Source: Pirellulales bacterium (GTDB taxonomy: Bacteria > Planctomycetota > Planctomycetia > Pirellulales > UBA1268). Taken from it: a stretch of DNA of 64,000 nt. This document shows, one piece after another, positions 1-9,317 of this stretch. The stretch covers positions 248,001 through 312,000 of the forward strand of contig JAGYJY010000007.1 of assembly GCA_018401745.1 (NCBI GenBank), in the 5' to 3' direction. Within the stretch, counting starts at the first letter, position 1; each line of letters begins with the position of its first letter. The notes under the pieces are model-generated. The model ran no database searches, was not told the origin of the DNA, and worked only from the letters and a program-made list of their open reading frames with translations. The translations under genes and the position numbers were made by a program.

Positions 1-1
1 G

Positions 2-340
2 CGGTCGGACCTGGCGAGCCTCGGCTATGTGCTGGTGGAAATGCTCTCTGGCCAGCCGCCATTCGCCGGCCTCACCACCTTCCGCGACCTGCTTGAAGCC
101 AAGCGAACGCTCGTGCACCGACTGCCCGAGATCCTGCCGCCGGAGGTGGCGTCGAGCGAACTGCTGCTCAACTTCTGCACCGGTCTGGTGGCTGCCGACC
201 CGACCCGCCGCTTTCCCAGCGCCGAGGCGGCCGATCTCGTGCCGGAGGGAGCCGCGAGCTTTCATCGCCAGCTGATCGTCAGCGGCCTGGCAAGCGAATA
301 CGAAAACGAGATTCGCCTCTGGCTCGAAGAACTCGAGTAG
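2..340 (+). CDS. Protein kinase-like C-terminal fragment
   Basis: This is the 3' end of a gene that begins before the window; it reads open from the first bases to a TAG at 338-340. The visible 112 residues contain a motif resembling the end of a Hanks-type Ser/Thr kinase domain (SDLASLGYVLVEMLSGQPPF), the helix F region with the invariant Asp. This is followed by the usual C-lobe pattern of hydrophobic helices and an A-D-P-T-R-R-F motif. No transmembrane or sensor part can be seen because the rest is missing. The kinase family call is reasonably firm; the substrate and whether it is catalytically active cannot be judged. Confidence 0.75.
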   Translation, partial: RSDLASLGYVLVEMLSGQPPFAGLTTFRDLLEAKRTLVHRLPEILPPEVASSELLLNFCTGLVAADPTRRFPSAEAADLVPEGAASFHRQLIVSGLASEYENEIRLWLEELE

Positions 341-466
341 CGAGACGCCCAGGAAAACGATTCCTGCCCAGATTTCGACGGCTGCTGCTGGCACCAAGAA
401 CGCTCAGTCGGTGACGGCAGCCCAGGCCGCTTATCCAGCGGCCCACAGAAAGGCAGGAGCAAAAAG

Positions 467-540
467 CGAGGGTGACGGGACTCGAACCCGCGGCCTCCAA
501 CGTGACAGGCTGGCGCTCTAACCAACTGAGCTACACCCCC
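467..540 (-). tRNA. tRNA-Asp (anticodon GTC)
   Basis: On the minus strand a complete cloverleaf can be drawn: 7-bp acceptor stem (one G-U pair), D-arm with GCTC/GAGC stem, anticodon stem CCAGC/GTTGG with loop CTGTCAC giving anticodon GTC, 5-nt variable loop, and T-arm GCGGG/CCCGT with loop TTCGAGT. The discriminator base is G, an identity element of tRNA-Asp. The CCA end is not encoded. A short T-run follows the 3' end on the minus strand and could end transcription. Confidence 0.95.
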
Positions 541-559
541 GACATCAGCCTGATCCTTT

Positions 560-602
560 GCCGCCCGGGTCATACCCGGTGCCGCCCGAGCCATACCCGG
601 GA
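560..602. repeat. 21-bp imperfect direct repeat upstream of tRNA-Asp
   Basis: Two adjacent near-identical 21-bp units, each starting GCCGCCCG and ending ATACCCGG, lie just upstream of the tRNA on its coding strand. Each unit contains a small CCGGGT/ACCCGG palindrome. Function is unknown; they sit where a tRNA promoter would be expected. Confidence 0.45.
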
Positions 603-776
603 CAACGGAACACGTGAGGCATCACGCGAAACTCGCCGCTTGATCAGCCTGAGGCAGGTGTCTGCCTCGCTTCGACGCCAGAAGTATAGCAGCGGATTCG
701 CGGCAAAGAAGACGGGGGTGTTTCGCTGCCGAAGCCGCCCGAGTTTTCCGGGGATCGTGCGGCATTTTTCAGCCGT

Positions 777-1691
777 TTAGAGAATTCCCCGCTCCGGCGC
801 GAAGCCTTTCCGGCGGGCGAGCTCGAAGTCGGCCTGGGCCTGCTCTGCCATATCGAGCGAGTCAAAGATCAGCCCGCGATGGTGCAGCATCACCGCCAGA
901 GCGTGATCCAGCGACCGCATCCGCTGCAGCAGCTCCACCCGGTCGACCCGGCCCGCCAACAGCATCATCTGCTGCCGCTGCTGCTGGGTGAGGCTGATCG
1001 CCTCGTCGATGTCGACCAACGCCTCCTCATCGCGGCCGTCGAGATGCCGCAGAAAACCGCGTGTGTCGAGGTATTCCGGAGGTGGGGCCGGCATACCGGC
1101 GAGAAGCTGCTCGATCTCGGCGACAGCCGCAGGAATCTCGCGTCCGACCAGGCCGCGAACGTAGGCCCGCAGGTTGACCGCTTCGCTGTTGTCGTCTCCC
1201 GCCAGGTCCACCACCCGCTCCACGTCGGCCAGGGCCTCCTCGGCCCGCCCTCCGCAGACATGCACAATCGCCCGCACCCGATACGGCTCAACGCGAGTAG
1301 GCGACACGGCAACCGCCCGGTCGGCATCCACATGAGCCCCAGCAGCATCGCCATGCTCAAGCCGGAGCATCGCCCGTGCCGCGAGCAGCGAGGCATCCTC
1401 GCCGTTCCAGGCGACCGCCCGCTCGATTTCTCGCAAGGCCCCGGCCACATCGTCGCGAGCTTCACAGGCAAAGGCCCGCTCCAGCGACCAGCGGACCACC
1501 GCCTCTCGAGCAAAGGGAGCCAACTCAGGGCCGACCACCGCCGGCAGCACAATCCCCAAGGCCACGAGGAGCACCAGCCATCGCTTGGTTGCCCCGGCCC
1601 GCCGACGGGCCCGCCGTGGCGGCCCTTCCGCGCCAGGGATGTCAAACTCCGCAGGAACCGGAAAACCGAGGTCGTCGTAGGCCTGACCCAT
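777..1691 (-). CDS. Membrane-anchored TPR protein
   Basis: The 304-residue product has a cytoplasmic basic stretch (PPRRARRRAG, about residues 24-33), one transmembrane helix (WLVLLVALGIVLPAVVG) and then a periplasmic-side region of tetratricopeptide-like helices (for example GALREIERAVAWNGEDASLL and the ADVERVVDLAGDD segment). Such proteins are usually scaffolds for protein complexes. The start chosen is the ATG of MGQAYDD, which has a G-rich ribosome binding site; a longer reading frame upstream has a hydrophobic but less typical beginning. The neighbours give no clue to a partner. The exact role is unknown. Confidence 0.75.
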   Translation of the reverse strand: MGQAYDDLGFPVPAEFDIPGAEGPPRRARRRAGATKRWLVLLVALGIVLPAVVGPELAPFAREAVVRWSLERAFACEARDDVAGALREIERAVAWNGEDASLLAARAMLRLEHGDAAGAHVDADRAVAVSPTRVEPYRVRAIVHVCGGRAEEALADVERVVDLAGDDNSEAVNLRAYVRGLVGREIPAAVAEIEQLLAGMPAPPPEYLDTRGFLRHLDGRDEEALVDIDEAISLTQQQRQQMMLLAGRVDRVELLQRMRSLDHALAVMLHHRGLIFDSLDMAEQAQADFELARRKGFAPERGIL

Positions 1692-2006
1692 CCGCAGTGC
1701 CCCCGTGAAAGTGCCCCATATTGCAAAGAACAGGCAAAGCCGCAGCCCGCACACACCAGGCAGGACGACCATGCAGCGACCTATCAGATGAGCGGCCGCC
1801 CGCCATCACGTATCATAGCGTCGCCGCCTGAGCGTGAAACGACTCGGGCGAAGGCCCACACGCCACGAACCGTCTTGGGGCCACCCCGGCTGGCACCAGG
1901 CCGTCTCGTTGACGCCCGTTCAGAGGCTACCGTAGATTCATGCCAGCCGAATGCAGCACGAGACGTTCACCTGCAGATCTGCCAGCTTGCGACCGCGGAG
2001 AAGCCG
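1692..2006. other. Divergent intergenic region
   Basis: This 315-bp stretch separates the divergently read TPR gene and the 108-aa gene and so should hold both promoters. No convincing promoter boxes, hairpin or repeat were recognised. Plus-strand frame is open through here, but it reads antisense to the TPR gene and shows no protein-like features before the ATG at 2007. Confidence 0.4.
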
Positions 2007-2333
2007 ATGCCACTTTTTGAAATCGAGACGGTCGCCCACATCATCATTTCATGGGCAGCCGATGAGGATGCGGCGCGTCAGGTGGTGGCCGACGCCTATC
2101 CGGGCGAGCCGATCATGCGGCTGACCCGCCGCCCCCGCGATACCTGGGTGATCTCCAAGTCTGCCCTGGGGCTCCCCACATCCAACGTTGATCCCTGCTG
2201 CACCGCCCGTGAATGTCTTTCGAAGGCGTCTGGCGACAAGGTCCATGCCATCCGGCTCTACATGCACGAAACGGGAGACGACCTGGAGCGGGCCCGCAAG
2301 GTGATCGAGTCCAACATGGTGATGGGCTGGTAG
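2007..2333 (+). CDS. Conserved hypothetical protein, 108 aa
   Basis: A small soluble protein starting MPLFEIET with a GGAG ribosome binding site 6 bases upstream. It has two or three predicted alpha-beta segments, a DPCCTARE motif with adjacent cysteines near residues 62-63, and an acidic, helical C-terminus ending in MVMGW. There is no signal peptide or membrane segment. The long open frame upstream of this ATG is the antisense of the neighbouring TPR gene. I do not recognise a named family. The balanced composition and good start signal suggest a real gene. Confidence 0.7.
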   Translation: MPLFEIETVAHIIISWAADEDAARQVVADAYPGEPIMRLTRRPRDTWVISKSALGLPTSNVDPCCTARECLSKASGDKVHAIRLYMHETGDDLERARKVIESNMVMGW

Positions 2334-2356
2334 CAGCCGCGCCAGCCACTGCCGGC

Positions 2357-3639
2357 TCACTGCTGGGGCAGTTCTGCGACAGGCTCTTCAAAGGTTGCCA
2401 TCTGCACGGGGGAGTGCGAAGCGGGCTCGTCGGAGAAGATCGGCTCTGAGCTGCGGTAGCTCGATGTTCCCGCCGGGCGATACATCGGATCAGGCCGCCG
2501 TTTCGGCCGACCACCGTCTTCGGGCTGCTGCGGTGGCGTGGTGACCCCGAAGGCGTCAGGAGTGGCCAGGCCACCGCCTTCCAACACCGCCCGGGGCGTC
2601 AAACGTCGACCCGTTGACCGCGGCTGCCTGCCCGCCGAAGGCTGCCTGCGGCGTGGCGTCAGCAGCAGACATTTCAGCAGCAGACAGTGCGGAGAACTGA
2701 GCAGCCTGCTCAGCCGGGGCCGCTGTGGCAGCCGGAGGCGGCAGCGGTCCGCCAAAGCGGCTGGCTGTCGCCGCGGCATACCGCGACCCAGCAACAGATG
2801 AGTCGGCAGCAGAACCTTGCGGCACAGCGGCCTGCTGCCCAAAGGCAGACGCAGTCGGCGGGGCTGCCTGGGGAGCGGCCGTCGCACCAAATGCAGAGCC
2901 ACCGGTGGGCGGAGCTGGATCGGCTGCGGCAAACGAGGATCCCAGCCGCCGCCGCCGCCGGGCTTGTGGCGAAGGCGGATGGTGCCGCCGCGGGCGTTGT
3001 CGGCTGACTGCCATAGCCAGCCGGGGCCGCCGGCATGGAGACCGTTTCACTGGCAGGCGGCGCCAGCCCGACAGTCTGCTCCGGAGGATAGGCGCCGGCA
3101 GAGGTGCCGCCTGCAGCCGAGAAGCCGGCAACCACGGTGTCGGCTGGCGGCGTTGCCGTGGCGGCTGGCCCGGAGCCAGTCAGAGGTGCATAGGGGCCTT
3201 CCTGGGCCGCGATGGTGTCTGCGGCCGACAGGTTCCCTGCCCCTGGGGCGATCGCTGCGGCTGCCCCAGACGCGCCGCTGATCGCCGCGACTTCGGCGGG
3301 CTTCATGCCGTAGGTGATCGGGGGGGTGCTGGTGGCAACCGCAGCGTCTGCTGGCGGCTGCGAGGTCGACACCAAGGCCGGGGGGGTGGCCTCGTTTGCC
3401 TCAGGCACCACATATCCCTGGGGGGTTGATGTCGTTGGGTAGGGGGTGGCCTGCGCCGATGGCTTGACGATCTCGCCCTCGAAGGGTGGTGCCGAGGCAA
3501 GCTCCTCTCCCTCACCGAGCGAGGACCCACGGCCGGGAAGCCAGCTGGTCATGCCAGAGCCTCCTCCGAGGCGACACCCCGCACCGCAGGGAACGGACAG
3601 CAACACAACAGCGGCCCAGCGGGCCCAACGGCATCTCAT
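2357..3639 (-). CDS. Ala/Pro-rich lipoprotein (two apparent frameshifts)
   Basis: The gene starts at an ATG with a GGAG site and encodes MRCRWARWAAVVLLSVPCGAGC, that is, a lipoprotein signal peptide with lipobox GAGC. The remainder is low-complexity, rich in Ala, Pro, Thr and Ser, and probably a surface or periplasmic linker. Reading is interrupted twice. Removing one base at the C triplet 2941-2943 and one at the T pair 2579-2580 restores a single frame that ends ...FEEPVAELPQQ at 2357. Both repairs keep the same Ala/Pro/Gly style of sequence. Sequencing error is more likely than decay. Function unknown. Confidence 0.6.
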
Positions 3640-3765
3640 GATCAATCTCCGGGCTGGTGGACGGGGCTCCACGTGGCGGGGAGATAGGGTTCGCCAGGCC
3701 TCGGCGTCAACCGCATGTTTCAGAAGAAGGGCCAAGCAGGCTTCCATCGGCCGCAAAAAGGCAAG

Positions 3766-3799
3766 AGGGGCAAGCGGGGGTGGAAGCCCCGCCGCCCCT
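3766..3799 (-). terminator. Probable terminator of sodA
   Basis: A strong GC-rich hairpin (AGGGGC paired with GCCCCT, with an inner CGGGG/CCCCG stem) lies 58 bp after the sodA stop codon. On the minus strand it is followed about 6 bases later by TTTTT (3756-3760). It would separate sodA from the downstream lipoprotein gene on the same strand. Confidence 0.6.
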
Positions 3800-3856
3800 C
3801 GTCGGGTTGGCGATCTGTTTTTTTAGGCACGCGAGGCTGCCGTTCGCCTCACCGGC

Positions 3857-4462
3857 TCACAGCGACGCAAACCGCTGGCCGATCACGTCCCAGTCAATCA
3901 CGTTGAAAAACGCGGCGACGTAATCAGCACGGCGATTCTGGTAGTGCAGATAGTAGGCGTGCTCCCAGACGTCGATGCCCAGCAGCGGCTTGTTGCCGTG
4001 CATCAGAGGGCTGTCTTGGTTGGCGGTGCTTTCGATGAGCAGCTTGCCGTCGGCACCGGCCGACAGCCAGGCCCAACCGCTGCCAAAGCGGGTCATGGCC
4101 GCCTTGGAAAAGTCGTCCTTCAGCTTCTCGTAGCCGCCGAGCTGACCGCGAATCGCGTCGGCGAGGGCTCCTGTTGGCTCGCCACCCTTCCCGGGTGCCA
4201 TCGACTCCCAAAAGAGCGTGTGGTTGGCATGCCCGCCGCCATTGTTGCGAACCGCCGTTCGGATCGCCTCGGGAACCTGCTCAAGGTCGCTGATCAGCTC
4301 GTTGACCGGCTTGTCTGCCAGGGGGCTGCCTTCCAGCGCCTTGTTGACGTTGGCAATGTAGGCCGCGTGATGCTTGTCGTGGTGGATCTCCATGGTCCGC
4401 GCGTCGATGTGCGGCTCGAGGGCATCGAAGGCATACGGAAGCGGGGGCAGGGTGTAGGCCAT
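3857..4462 (-). CDS. sodA: Superoxide dismutase, Mn type
   Basis: Converts superoxide to peroxide and oxygen. The 201-residue length and sequence match the Fe/Mn SOD family throughout: N-terminal MEIHHDKHH, central [16 protein letters not shown] and C-terminal [15 protein letters not shown]. Predicted metal ligands are His27, His81, Asp164 and His168. The Gln149 in ANQDSPL is the residue typical of manganese rather than iron enzymes, so a Mn preference is inferred. No signal peptide is present, so it should be cytoplasmic. The ATG of [10 protein letters not shown] is chosen by family alignment; the upstream in-frame extension is not SOD-like. Confidence 0.95.
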   Translation of the reverse strand: MAYTLPPLPYAFDALEPHIDARTMEIHHDKHHAAYIANVNKALEGSPLADKPVNELISDLEQVPEAIRTAVRNNGGGHANHTLFWESMAPGKGGEPTGALADAIRGQLGGYEKLKDDFSKAAMTRFGSGWAWLSAGADGKLLIESTANQDSPLMHGNKPLLGIDVWEHAYYLHYQNRRADYVAAFFNVIDWDVIGQRFASL

Positions 4463-4750
4463 AACGGACAACTCCAGACCAGAGGAAAGGGACTCACCGA
4501 CAACGGATCCTGGCATCGTAACCGCCAGCACCCCGTCGTGGGGAGGATAGCGGAGCACTTCCAGGCAAACAATCGCCTCGGCCTGGCGACCCGCCGGGAG
4601 GCCTCCCGAGGCTGGCAGAATGCACAGGGCATAGCGGTTGGCCCGACGCAAGAAAGCATCTTCAACCAACAGCAGCGTTGCGGTCGACTCTGCACGCGGA
4701 GGGCAACGATTGGCCGCCGGCCTATCTCAACGAGGAGCTGACCAACCACC

Positions 4751-6055
4751 ATGCCGTCGTTTCAGGGAAGCCAGCGTCGCGACGTCCGCCGCCGCCTCGC
4801 GGCTGCCGGTCATTTCGCCATGCCTGCTGCCGAGCCCAGCGTGAAGACACCACAGGCATCCGAGCGGAAGCCCGGGCTCTACGCCCAGATGGCACTTCCA
4901 GAGCACCACGCATCGTCTGCCACGCGAATCCCGATTCGCACGCTTCCCTTTCTTGCCGCTGTCGCCGGGCTGCTGCTGCCCGCGGCAACCCTCAGCGGAC
5001 TCGCCTTCTTTCGTGAACCCCTGTCCTCGCTGGAAGCCATGCTCGGCGAGCGATGGCAGAACACCACCGCTGCGATGCAGTCTCTGCTCGATCTGCGATC
5101 AACACAGGGGCTGGCTGCTGCGGCAGGCCTGGCAAGCTTTCTGCTGGCGGCATCGCTGGCGACCGCCACGAGAAATGTGCGGCGGCACCGGCTCGATGAC
5201 CACCAGGGCCGCTACCGAGCGTGGGGCTGGCTGAGCCTGATGCTGGCGGTTGGCGGGCTGACATTCGTGCTGCCGATCGGCCCGCTGGTGGCCACGCTGA
5301 TGAGTGAGGCAACCGGCTGGGATCTTCAGTCTGCTGGTCGCGGCTGGTGGACGACGCTCGTGGCAGCAGCCCTGCTTCCGATCGGAGCATGGGCCGTGCT
5401 GCCGCTCACCCAGAGGATTTCCACGAGCCTGTGGCTCGGTGGAGCTCTCGCGGCCTGGCTTGCCGCCGAGGGGGTCAGCCTTGGCATCGCAGCCGGCTGG
5501 CAGCCAGGCCTCTGGCAGCTTGGCGACGCCTCGACCTGGCAACTGGCCGGCGATGCGGCTCGCATCTTCGCGCCCGCCCTCGCCGCGATCGGCACGCTGG
5601 TTGCCAGCCGGGGCGTGATCCGCGAGGCCCGAGGGCTCGTCGCTCCACGGCCAGCCCGCAGCCCGAAAGCTAAGCAACGCCTCTCAGCCCGCGGTCCTGC
5701 CGCCACCGAGCCGACCGTCGACGAGGGCAGGGCAGCTGCAGCAAACCCTGCTCACCGCGACGACGCTGCCCCAGCCGACGACACCAGACTCGCGGCTTCC
5801 GAAACAACGCCTACCGACAAGCCCTCCGACGACGAGCCCGCCTCCTGGAGCGAAGGCTTTGACGAACAAGAAGACCGGCAACTTCCGTCGCCGCAGCTGC
5901 AGAAAAACAGCGACAGCCTGCCGTCAGCAGAAGACTACCCAGCAACAACAGCCGCCAGCGACGCCAGCGGCGACGACATCCCCGACGACCACCGCCTCAG
6001 CAAGGCCGAACGCCGCCGCCTGCGAAAACTCTCCCGCAAAAACCGGGCCGCCTAA
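4751..6055 (+). CDS. Multi-pass membrane protein with charged tail
   Basis: The 434-residue product has about five predicted membrane helices between residues 65 and 290 (for example FLAAVAGLLLPAATLSGLAF and LMLAVGGLTFVLPIGPLVA). A long, acidic, low-complexity cytoplasmic tail follows, ending in a basic KAERRRLRKLSRKNRAA segment. No enzyme motif is visible. The start used is the first ATG of the frame; an internal ATG at MPAAEPS is also possible. Function unknown. Repeat array A1 begins directly after the stop codon. Confidence 0.65.
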   Translation: MPSFQGSQRRDVRRRLAAAGHFAMPAAEPSVKTPQASERKPGLYAQMALPEHHASSATRIPIRTLPFLAAVAGLLLPAATLSGLAFFREPLSSLEAMLGERWQNTTAAMQSLLDLRSTQGLAAAAGLASFLLAASLATATRNVRRHRLDDHQGRYRAWGWLSLMLAVGGLTFVLPIGPLVATLMSEATGWDLQSAGRGWWTTLVAAALLPIGAWAVLPLTQRISTSLWLGGALAAWLAAEGVSLGIAAGWQPGLWQLGDASTWQLAGDAARIFAPALAAIGTLVASRGVIREARGLVAPRPARSPKAKQRLSARGPAATEPTVDEGRAAAANPAHRDDAAPADDTRLAASETTPTDKPSDDEPASWSEGFDEQEDRQLPSPQLQKNSDSLPSAEDYPATTAASDASGDDIPDDHRLSKAERRRLRKLSRKNRAA

Positions 6056-6105
6056 CACCGCCCCGCCTCACACGGTGGCTCGCTTCGCTCAACGCGCAGA
6101 GAGGT

Positions 6106-6640
6106 GAGGGAGACCGCGCGCGGTGGGAGGGAGACCGCGCGCGAGTGGTCCGGCTCGGCAGGCGGCAAAAGTCGCGTCGCTGGGCCAGGATAGGCCAAAC
6201 GCTCCGCGAGCGTTCGCCGACCCGCCGAGCCTCCACTTTCCTGTCAATGACGAGAAGGGAGAAAACGGGACGGGTCCTCGGGCCGCGAAGCGGCCTCGGC
6301 AAAGCCGAGGTGCCTGCGGCACCCGAAGACCCGTCCCGCTGCGCGCCCACCTCGCCCAGCCCCGCCTTCCCCGGCCGCAGGCCGCCGCTCCTGCGGCGGA
6401 CAGGCCGTCCTTAAACCGTAAGCGAGGGGTGAGCCCGGGCCGAATGAGCCGGCCTTGCAGTCGAGCGCAGCCCGGAGGGCGAAAGCGAGAATGCACGAGT
6501 GAGCGAAGCCAGGATGGCGAAGCGAACGCTCGGCGAATCGGCTGGGCTCACCCCGAGCGACCCCGAACGCTCGGCTCATCGGCCCGGCCGCACCCCGAGC
6601 GGCTCACCCCGAGCGGCCGCACCCCGAGCTTGCTTTGACG
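6106..6640. repeat. Intergenic repeat array A1 (upstream of gltX)
   Basis: A mosaic of modules that recur at 16.66-17.14 kb and 60.36-61.08 kb. In order: a GAGACCGCGCGCG motif twice (6106-6144); a 92-bp module (6145-6236) with complementary ends and an inner AACGCTC/GAGCGTT hairpin; the 71-nt cloverleaf unit (6267-6337); and a longer module (from about 6369) framed by GGGGTGAGCCC (6426-6436) and its complement GGGCTCACCCC (6544-6554), followed by degenerate CACCCCGAGCGGC copies. No protein-coding signal is credible. The array ends about 70 bp before the gltX start codon and therefore may be transcribed into the gltX leader. Confidence 0.85.
6267..6337. repeat. 71-nt cloverleaf unit, copy 1
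   Basis: A 16-bp closing stem (GGGACGGGTC... with ...GACCCGTCCC, one mismatch) encloses three adjacent hairpins: CCGC-GAA-GCGG, CCTCGGC-AAA-GCCGAGG and TGCC-TGC-GGCA. The other two copies have exactly the same length and stems, with different loop bases. It is not a tRNA: there are no D, anticodon or T-loop consensus bases. Confidence 0.85.
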
Positions 6641-6711
6641 GCCCGGCCAGCAACGTCGTACGTTCTGCGGGCACCAGACCTGTTGACCGGATTCCGACGA
6701 GGCCCTTCCGC

Positions 6712-8277
6712 ATGACTGTTCGCACCCGCTTCGCCCCCAGTCCCACCGGCTACCTGCATATCGGCGGGGTTCGCACGGCGCTGTTCAACTGGCTCTTCGC
6801 CCGGCAGCACGGCGGGCAGTTCATCCTGCGGATCGACGACACCGACGTCGCCCGCAACATCGACGAGGCGCTCGAGCCGATTCTCGATGGGCTGCGGTGG
6901 CTGGGGATCGACTGGGACGAAGGGCCGGGTGTGGGCGGGCCGTATGCTCCCTACTACCAGTCGCAGCGAAGCGACCGGTATGCCGCGGCCGTGGAGCAGC
7001 TGCTCGCGAGCGGCCATGCCTACCGCGACTATGCGACGCCGGCCGAGCTGGATGAGGAGCGGGCTGCCGCGCAGGCCGCTGGGAAGCCGTTTCTCTACAG
7101 CCGAAGGTGTGCGGCGTTTGATGAGGCCACGGCCCAGCGGTATCAGGCGGAGGGCAGGGCAGGGGTGGTGCGGCTGAAGATGCCTCGCGAGGGGGTGCTG
7201 GTGATCGAGGATGCGGTCCGCGGGCGGGTGGAGTTTGCCTGGGAGCGAGAGCAGGACCATGTGATCCAGCGGGCCGACGGAAGCTGCCTCTACCATCTGG
7301 CGACCGTTGTTGACGACCACGATCTGGCGATCAGCCATGTGATCCGGGCCGAGGAGCATCTCTCCAACACCCCGCGGCAGGCCTTTATTGGGCAGTCGCT
7401 CGGGTATCAGCTGCCGGCGTTTGCTCATCTGCCGCTGGTGGCTGAGCCGGGTAGCCGCACGAAGCTCTCCAAGAGGAAGCTGGAGAAATACCTGAAGAAC
7501 CAAGACTTTAAGCAGGTCATGGAACACGGGCTGAAGATTGCCGAGCGGATCGGGCTCTCCCCGGAGGCCGACACTTTCAATCCGGTGATCGTCGACTTCT
7601 ACCGCGAGGTGGGGTATCTGCCGTGGGCGATCGACAACTATCTGACGCTGCTCGGCTGGTCGTTTGACGACAAGACGGAGTATTTCACTCGCGAGGAGCT
7701 GATCCGCTGCTTCTCGCTGGAGAGGATCAACTCGTCGCCCGCAAGCTTCGATCCCAAGAAGCTCTGGGCGATGCAAGACACGATGATGGTAGCGCTGCCG
7801 GTGGAGGAGAAACTGCAGCTGATGATGCCGTTTCTCATGAAAGCCGGGCTGCTGACCGATCCGCCGTCGCCGGAGGCGGTGGCCACGGTGCGGCAGGTGA
7901 TTGAGGCTGCAGGCGATCGGCTGAAGGTGGCCGGCGATATCCTCGTGTATGCCGACTTCTTCCTGATGGATGAGCCGCCGATGGACGAGGCTGCGGTTGC
8001 CAAACGGCTGGCGAAGCCGGGCACGGCACCGCTGCTGAAGGCCTATGCCGCGACGATTGAGTCGCTGGATGCCTTTGAGCCGGAGCCGCTGGAGGCAGCC
8101 CTCAAGCAGGTGGTCAGCGATGCGGGCGTGAAGGCAGGCGACCTCGTGCATGCGGTGCGGGTGGCGGTGAGCGGGAAGACGGTGGGGCCGGGGCTCTACG
8201 AGTCGTTGGCGATCTTGGGGCGAGAAAAGTCGCTTGCCAGATTGACGAGGGCGCTGCCACTGTGTGGCGAAGGCTGA
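6712..8277 (+). CDS. gltX: Glutamyl-tRNA synthetase
   Basis: Charges tRNA-Glu (and possibly tRNA-Gln where an amidotransferase exists) with glutamate. The 521-residue enzyme has the class I signatures: RFAPSPTGYLHIGG near residues 6-19, RIDDTD near 40-45 and KLSKR at 251-255. About 33 extra residues (KLEKYLKNQDFKQVMEHGLK and on) lie between KLSKR and the GYLPWAIDNYLTLLGW block, which normally follow closely. The start is the ATG of MTVRTRF by family alignment, since the longer frame upstream reads through repeat array A1. Downstream lies a PfkB-type kinase on the same strand. Confidence 0.95.
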   Translation: MTVRTRFAPSPTGYLHIGGVRTALFNWLFARQHGGQFILRIDDTDVARNIDEALEPILDGLRWLGIDWDEGPGVGGPYAPYYQSQRSDRYAAAVEQLLASGHAYRDYATPAELDEERAAAQAAGKPFLYSRRCAAFDEATAQRYQAEGRAGVVRLKMPREGVLVIEDAVRGRVEFAWEREQDHVIQRADGSCLYHLATVVDDHDLAISHVIRAEEHLSNTPRQAFIGQSLGYQLPAFAHLPLVAEPGSRTKLSKRKLEKYLKNQDFKQVMEHGLKIAERIGLSPEADTFNPVIVDFYREVGYLPWAIDNYLTLLGWSFDDKTEYFTREELIRCFSLERINSSPASFDPKKLWAMQDTMMVALPVEEKLQLMMPFLMKAGLLTDPPSPEAVATVRQVIEAAGDRLKVAGDILVYADFFLMDEPPMDEAAVAKRLAKPGTAPLLKAYAATIESLDAFEPEPLEAALKQVVSDAGVKAGDLVHAVRVAVSGKTVGPGLYESLAILGREKSLARLTRALPLCGEG

Positions 8278-8367
8278 GCAGGGCCGGGGCGAGGGCTCGT
8301 TGCTCTACCCGAGGATGCCCCGTACATTCCGTGTTTTCCTGCTCGTCTGTTGCAAGGAGTGCCCTAT

Positions 8368-9270
8368 ATGCCGTTGCTCGTTGTCGGAAGCGTCGCCATC
8401 GACTGCGTCGAGACCCCCACCGCCAGCCGAGACGATGTGCTCGGCGGGTCCGCCGTGTTTTTCTCGTATGCCGCGAGCTTTTTTTCACCGGTGCGGATGA
8501 TCGGCACCGTCGGCGACGACTTCCCGGCGAAGCACACGACCTTTCTCGAGCAGCGGGGCATCGACACCAGCGGCCTTGAGACGATTCCCGGCGGCAAGAC
8601 GTTCCGCTGGCGGGGTCGCTACATGCCCAACATGAACGACCGCGAAACGCTCGAGGTGCACCTGAATGTGTTTGGCGAGTTCAAGCCGAAACTCGCCGAC
8701 AGTCATCGCCAGAGCAAGTTTGTGTTTCTGGGCAACGCATCGCCCGTTACGCAGCTGTCTGTGCTCGATCAGGTGCCCGACGCGTCGTTGACCGTGGCCG
8801 ACACAATGGACCTCTGGATCAATATTCAGCGTGATGAGCTCGAGGAACTGCTCAAACGGATCGATGGCCTGGTGCTCAACGACGCCGAGGCGAAGCTGCT
8901 TGCCGAAGACGAAAACCTGGTGCGGGCGGGCCACGCGGTGCGGGCGATGGGCCCCAAGTTTGTGGTGATCAAGAAGGGCGAGCATGGGGCCATGTTTTTT
9001 AGCGAGCATGAGATGTATGTGATGCCCGCGTTCCCCACGTCACAGGTGCTCGACCCAACCGGGGCTGGCGACAGCTTTGCCGGCGGCATGATGGGGCATC
9101 TGGCGTCGCTCGGCCGCTTCGATCCGCAGGCCCTCAAGGAGGCCCTGGCCTACGGCACGGTCACCGCCAGCTTTACCGTTGAAGACTTCAGCCTCGACCG
9201 GCTCTCCGCAATCGACCGAGAGGAGCTCGACCGCCGGGTGGCCGAGTATCGGCAGATGCTCACGTTCTGA
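8368..9270 (+). CDS. PfkB-family carbohydrate/nucleoside kinase
   Basis: A 300-residue ribokinase-fold enzyme that should transfer phosphate from ATP to a sugar or nucleoside hydroxyl. The N-terminus LLVVGSVAIDCVETP and GGSAVFFSYAA match the substrate-lid region, and the C-terminal DPTGAGDSFAGG carries the anion hole and catalytic Asp. An AAGGAG site 8 bases before the ATG at 8368 fixes the start. The substrate cannot be assigned from sequence alone. It is probably cytoplasmic and follows gltX at 90 bp. Confidence 0.85.
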   Translation: MPLLVVGSVAIDCVETPTASRDDVLGGSAVFFSYAASFFSPVRMIGTVGDDFPAKHTTFLEQRGIDTSGLETIPGGKTFRWRGRYMPNMNDRETLEVHLNVFGEFKPKLADSHRQSKFVFLGNASPVTQLSVLDQVPDASLTVADTMDLWINIQRDELEELLKRIDGLVLNDAEAKLLAEDENLVRAGHAVRAMGPKFVVIKKGEHGAMFFSEHEMYVMPAFPTSQVLDPTGAGDSFAGGMMGHLASLGRFDPQALKEALAYGTVTASFTVEDFSLDRLSAIDREELDRRVAEYRQMLTF

Positions 9271-9317
9271 CCGAGCAGCGAGGCAGGCGAACAGCCTGGG
9301 GCTTCAGCGGCGGTGTG

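Noticed and set aside
879..2333. A 484-codon plus-strand frame over the TPR gene
   Set aside because: Only its last 108 codons, from the ATG at 2007, look like protein. The rest is the antisense of the minus-strand TPR gene, which has a membrane helix and repeats.
6267..6337. tRNA or tRNA-like gene at the cloverleaf unit
   Set aside because: Arms have no D-loop, anticodon or T-loop consensus, and the closing stem is 16 bp rather than 7.
6106..6640. Possible protein-coding frames across the repeat arrays
   Set aside because: The same Arg/Pro/Gly-rich peptides recur at all three arrays because the DNA repeats, and they start and stop inconsistently.
6604..8151. Long minus-strand frame opposite gltX
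   Set aside because: Antisense of a certain tRNA synthetase gene; high GC content makes such shadow frames common.
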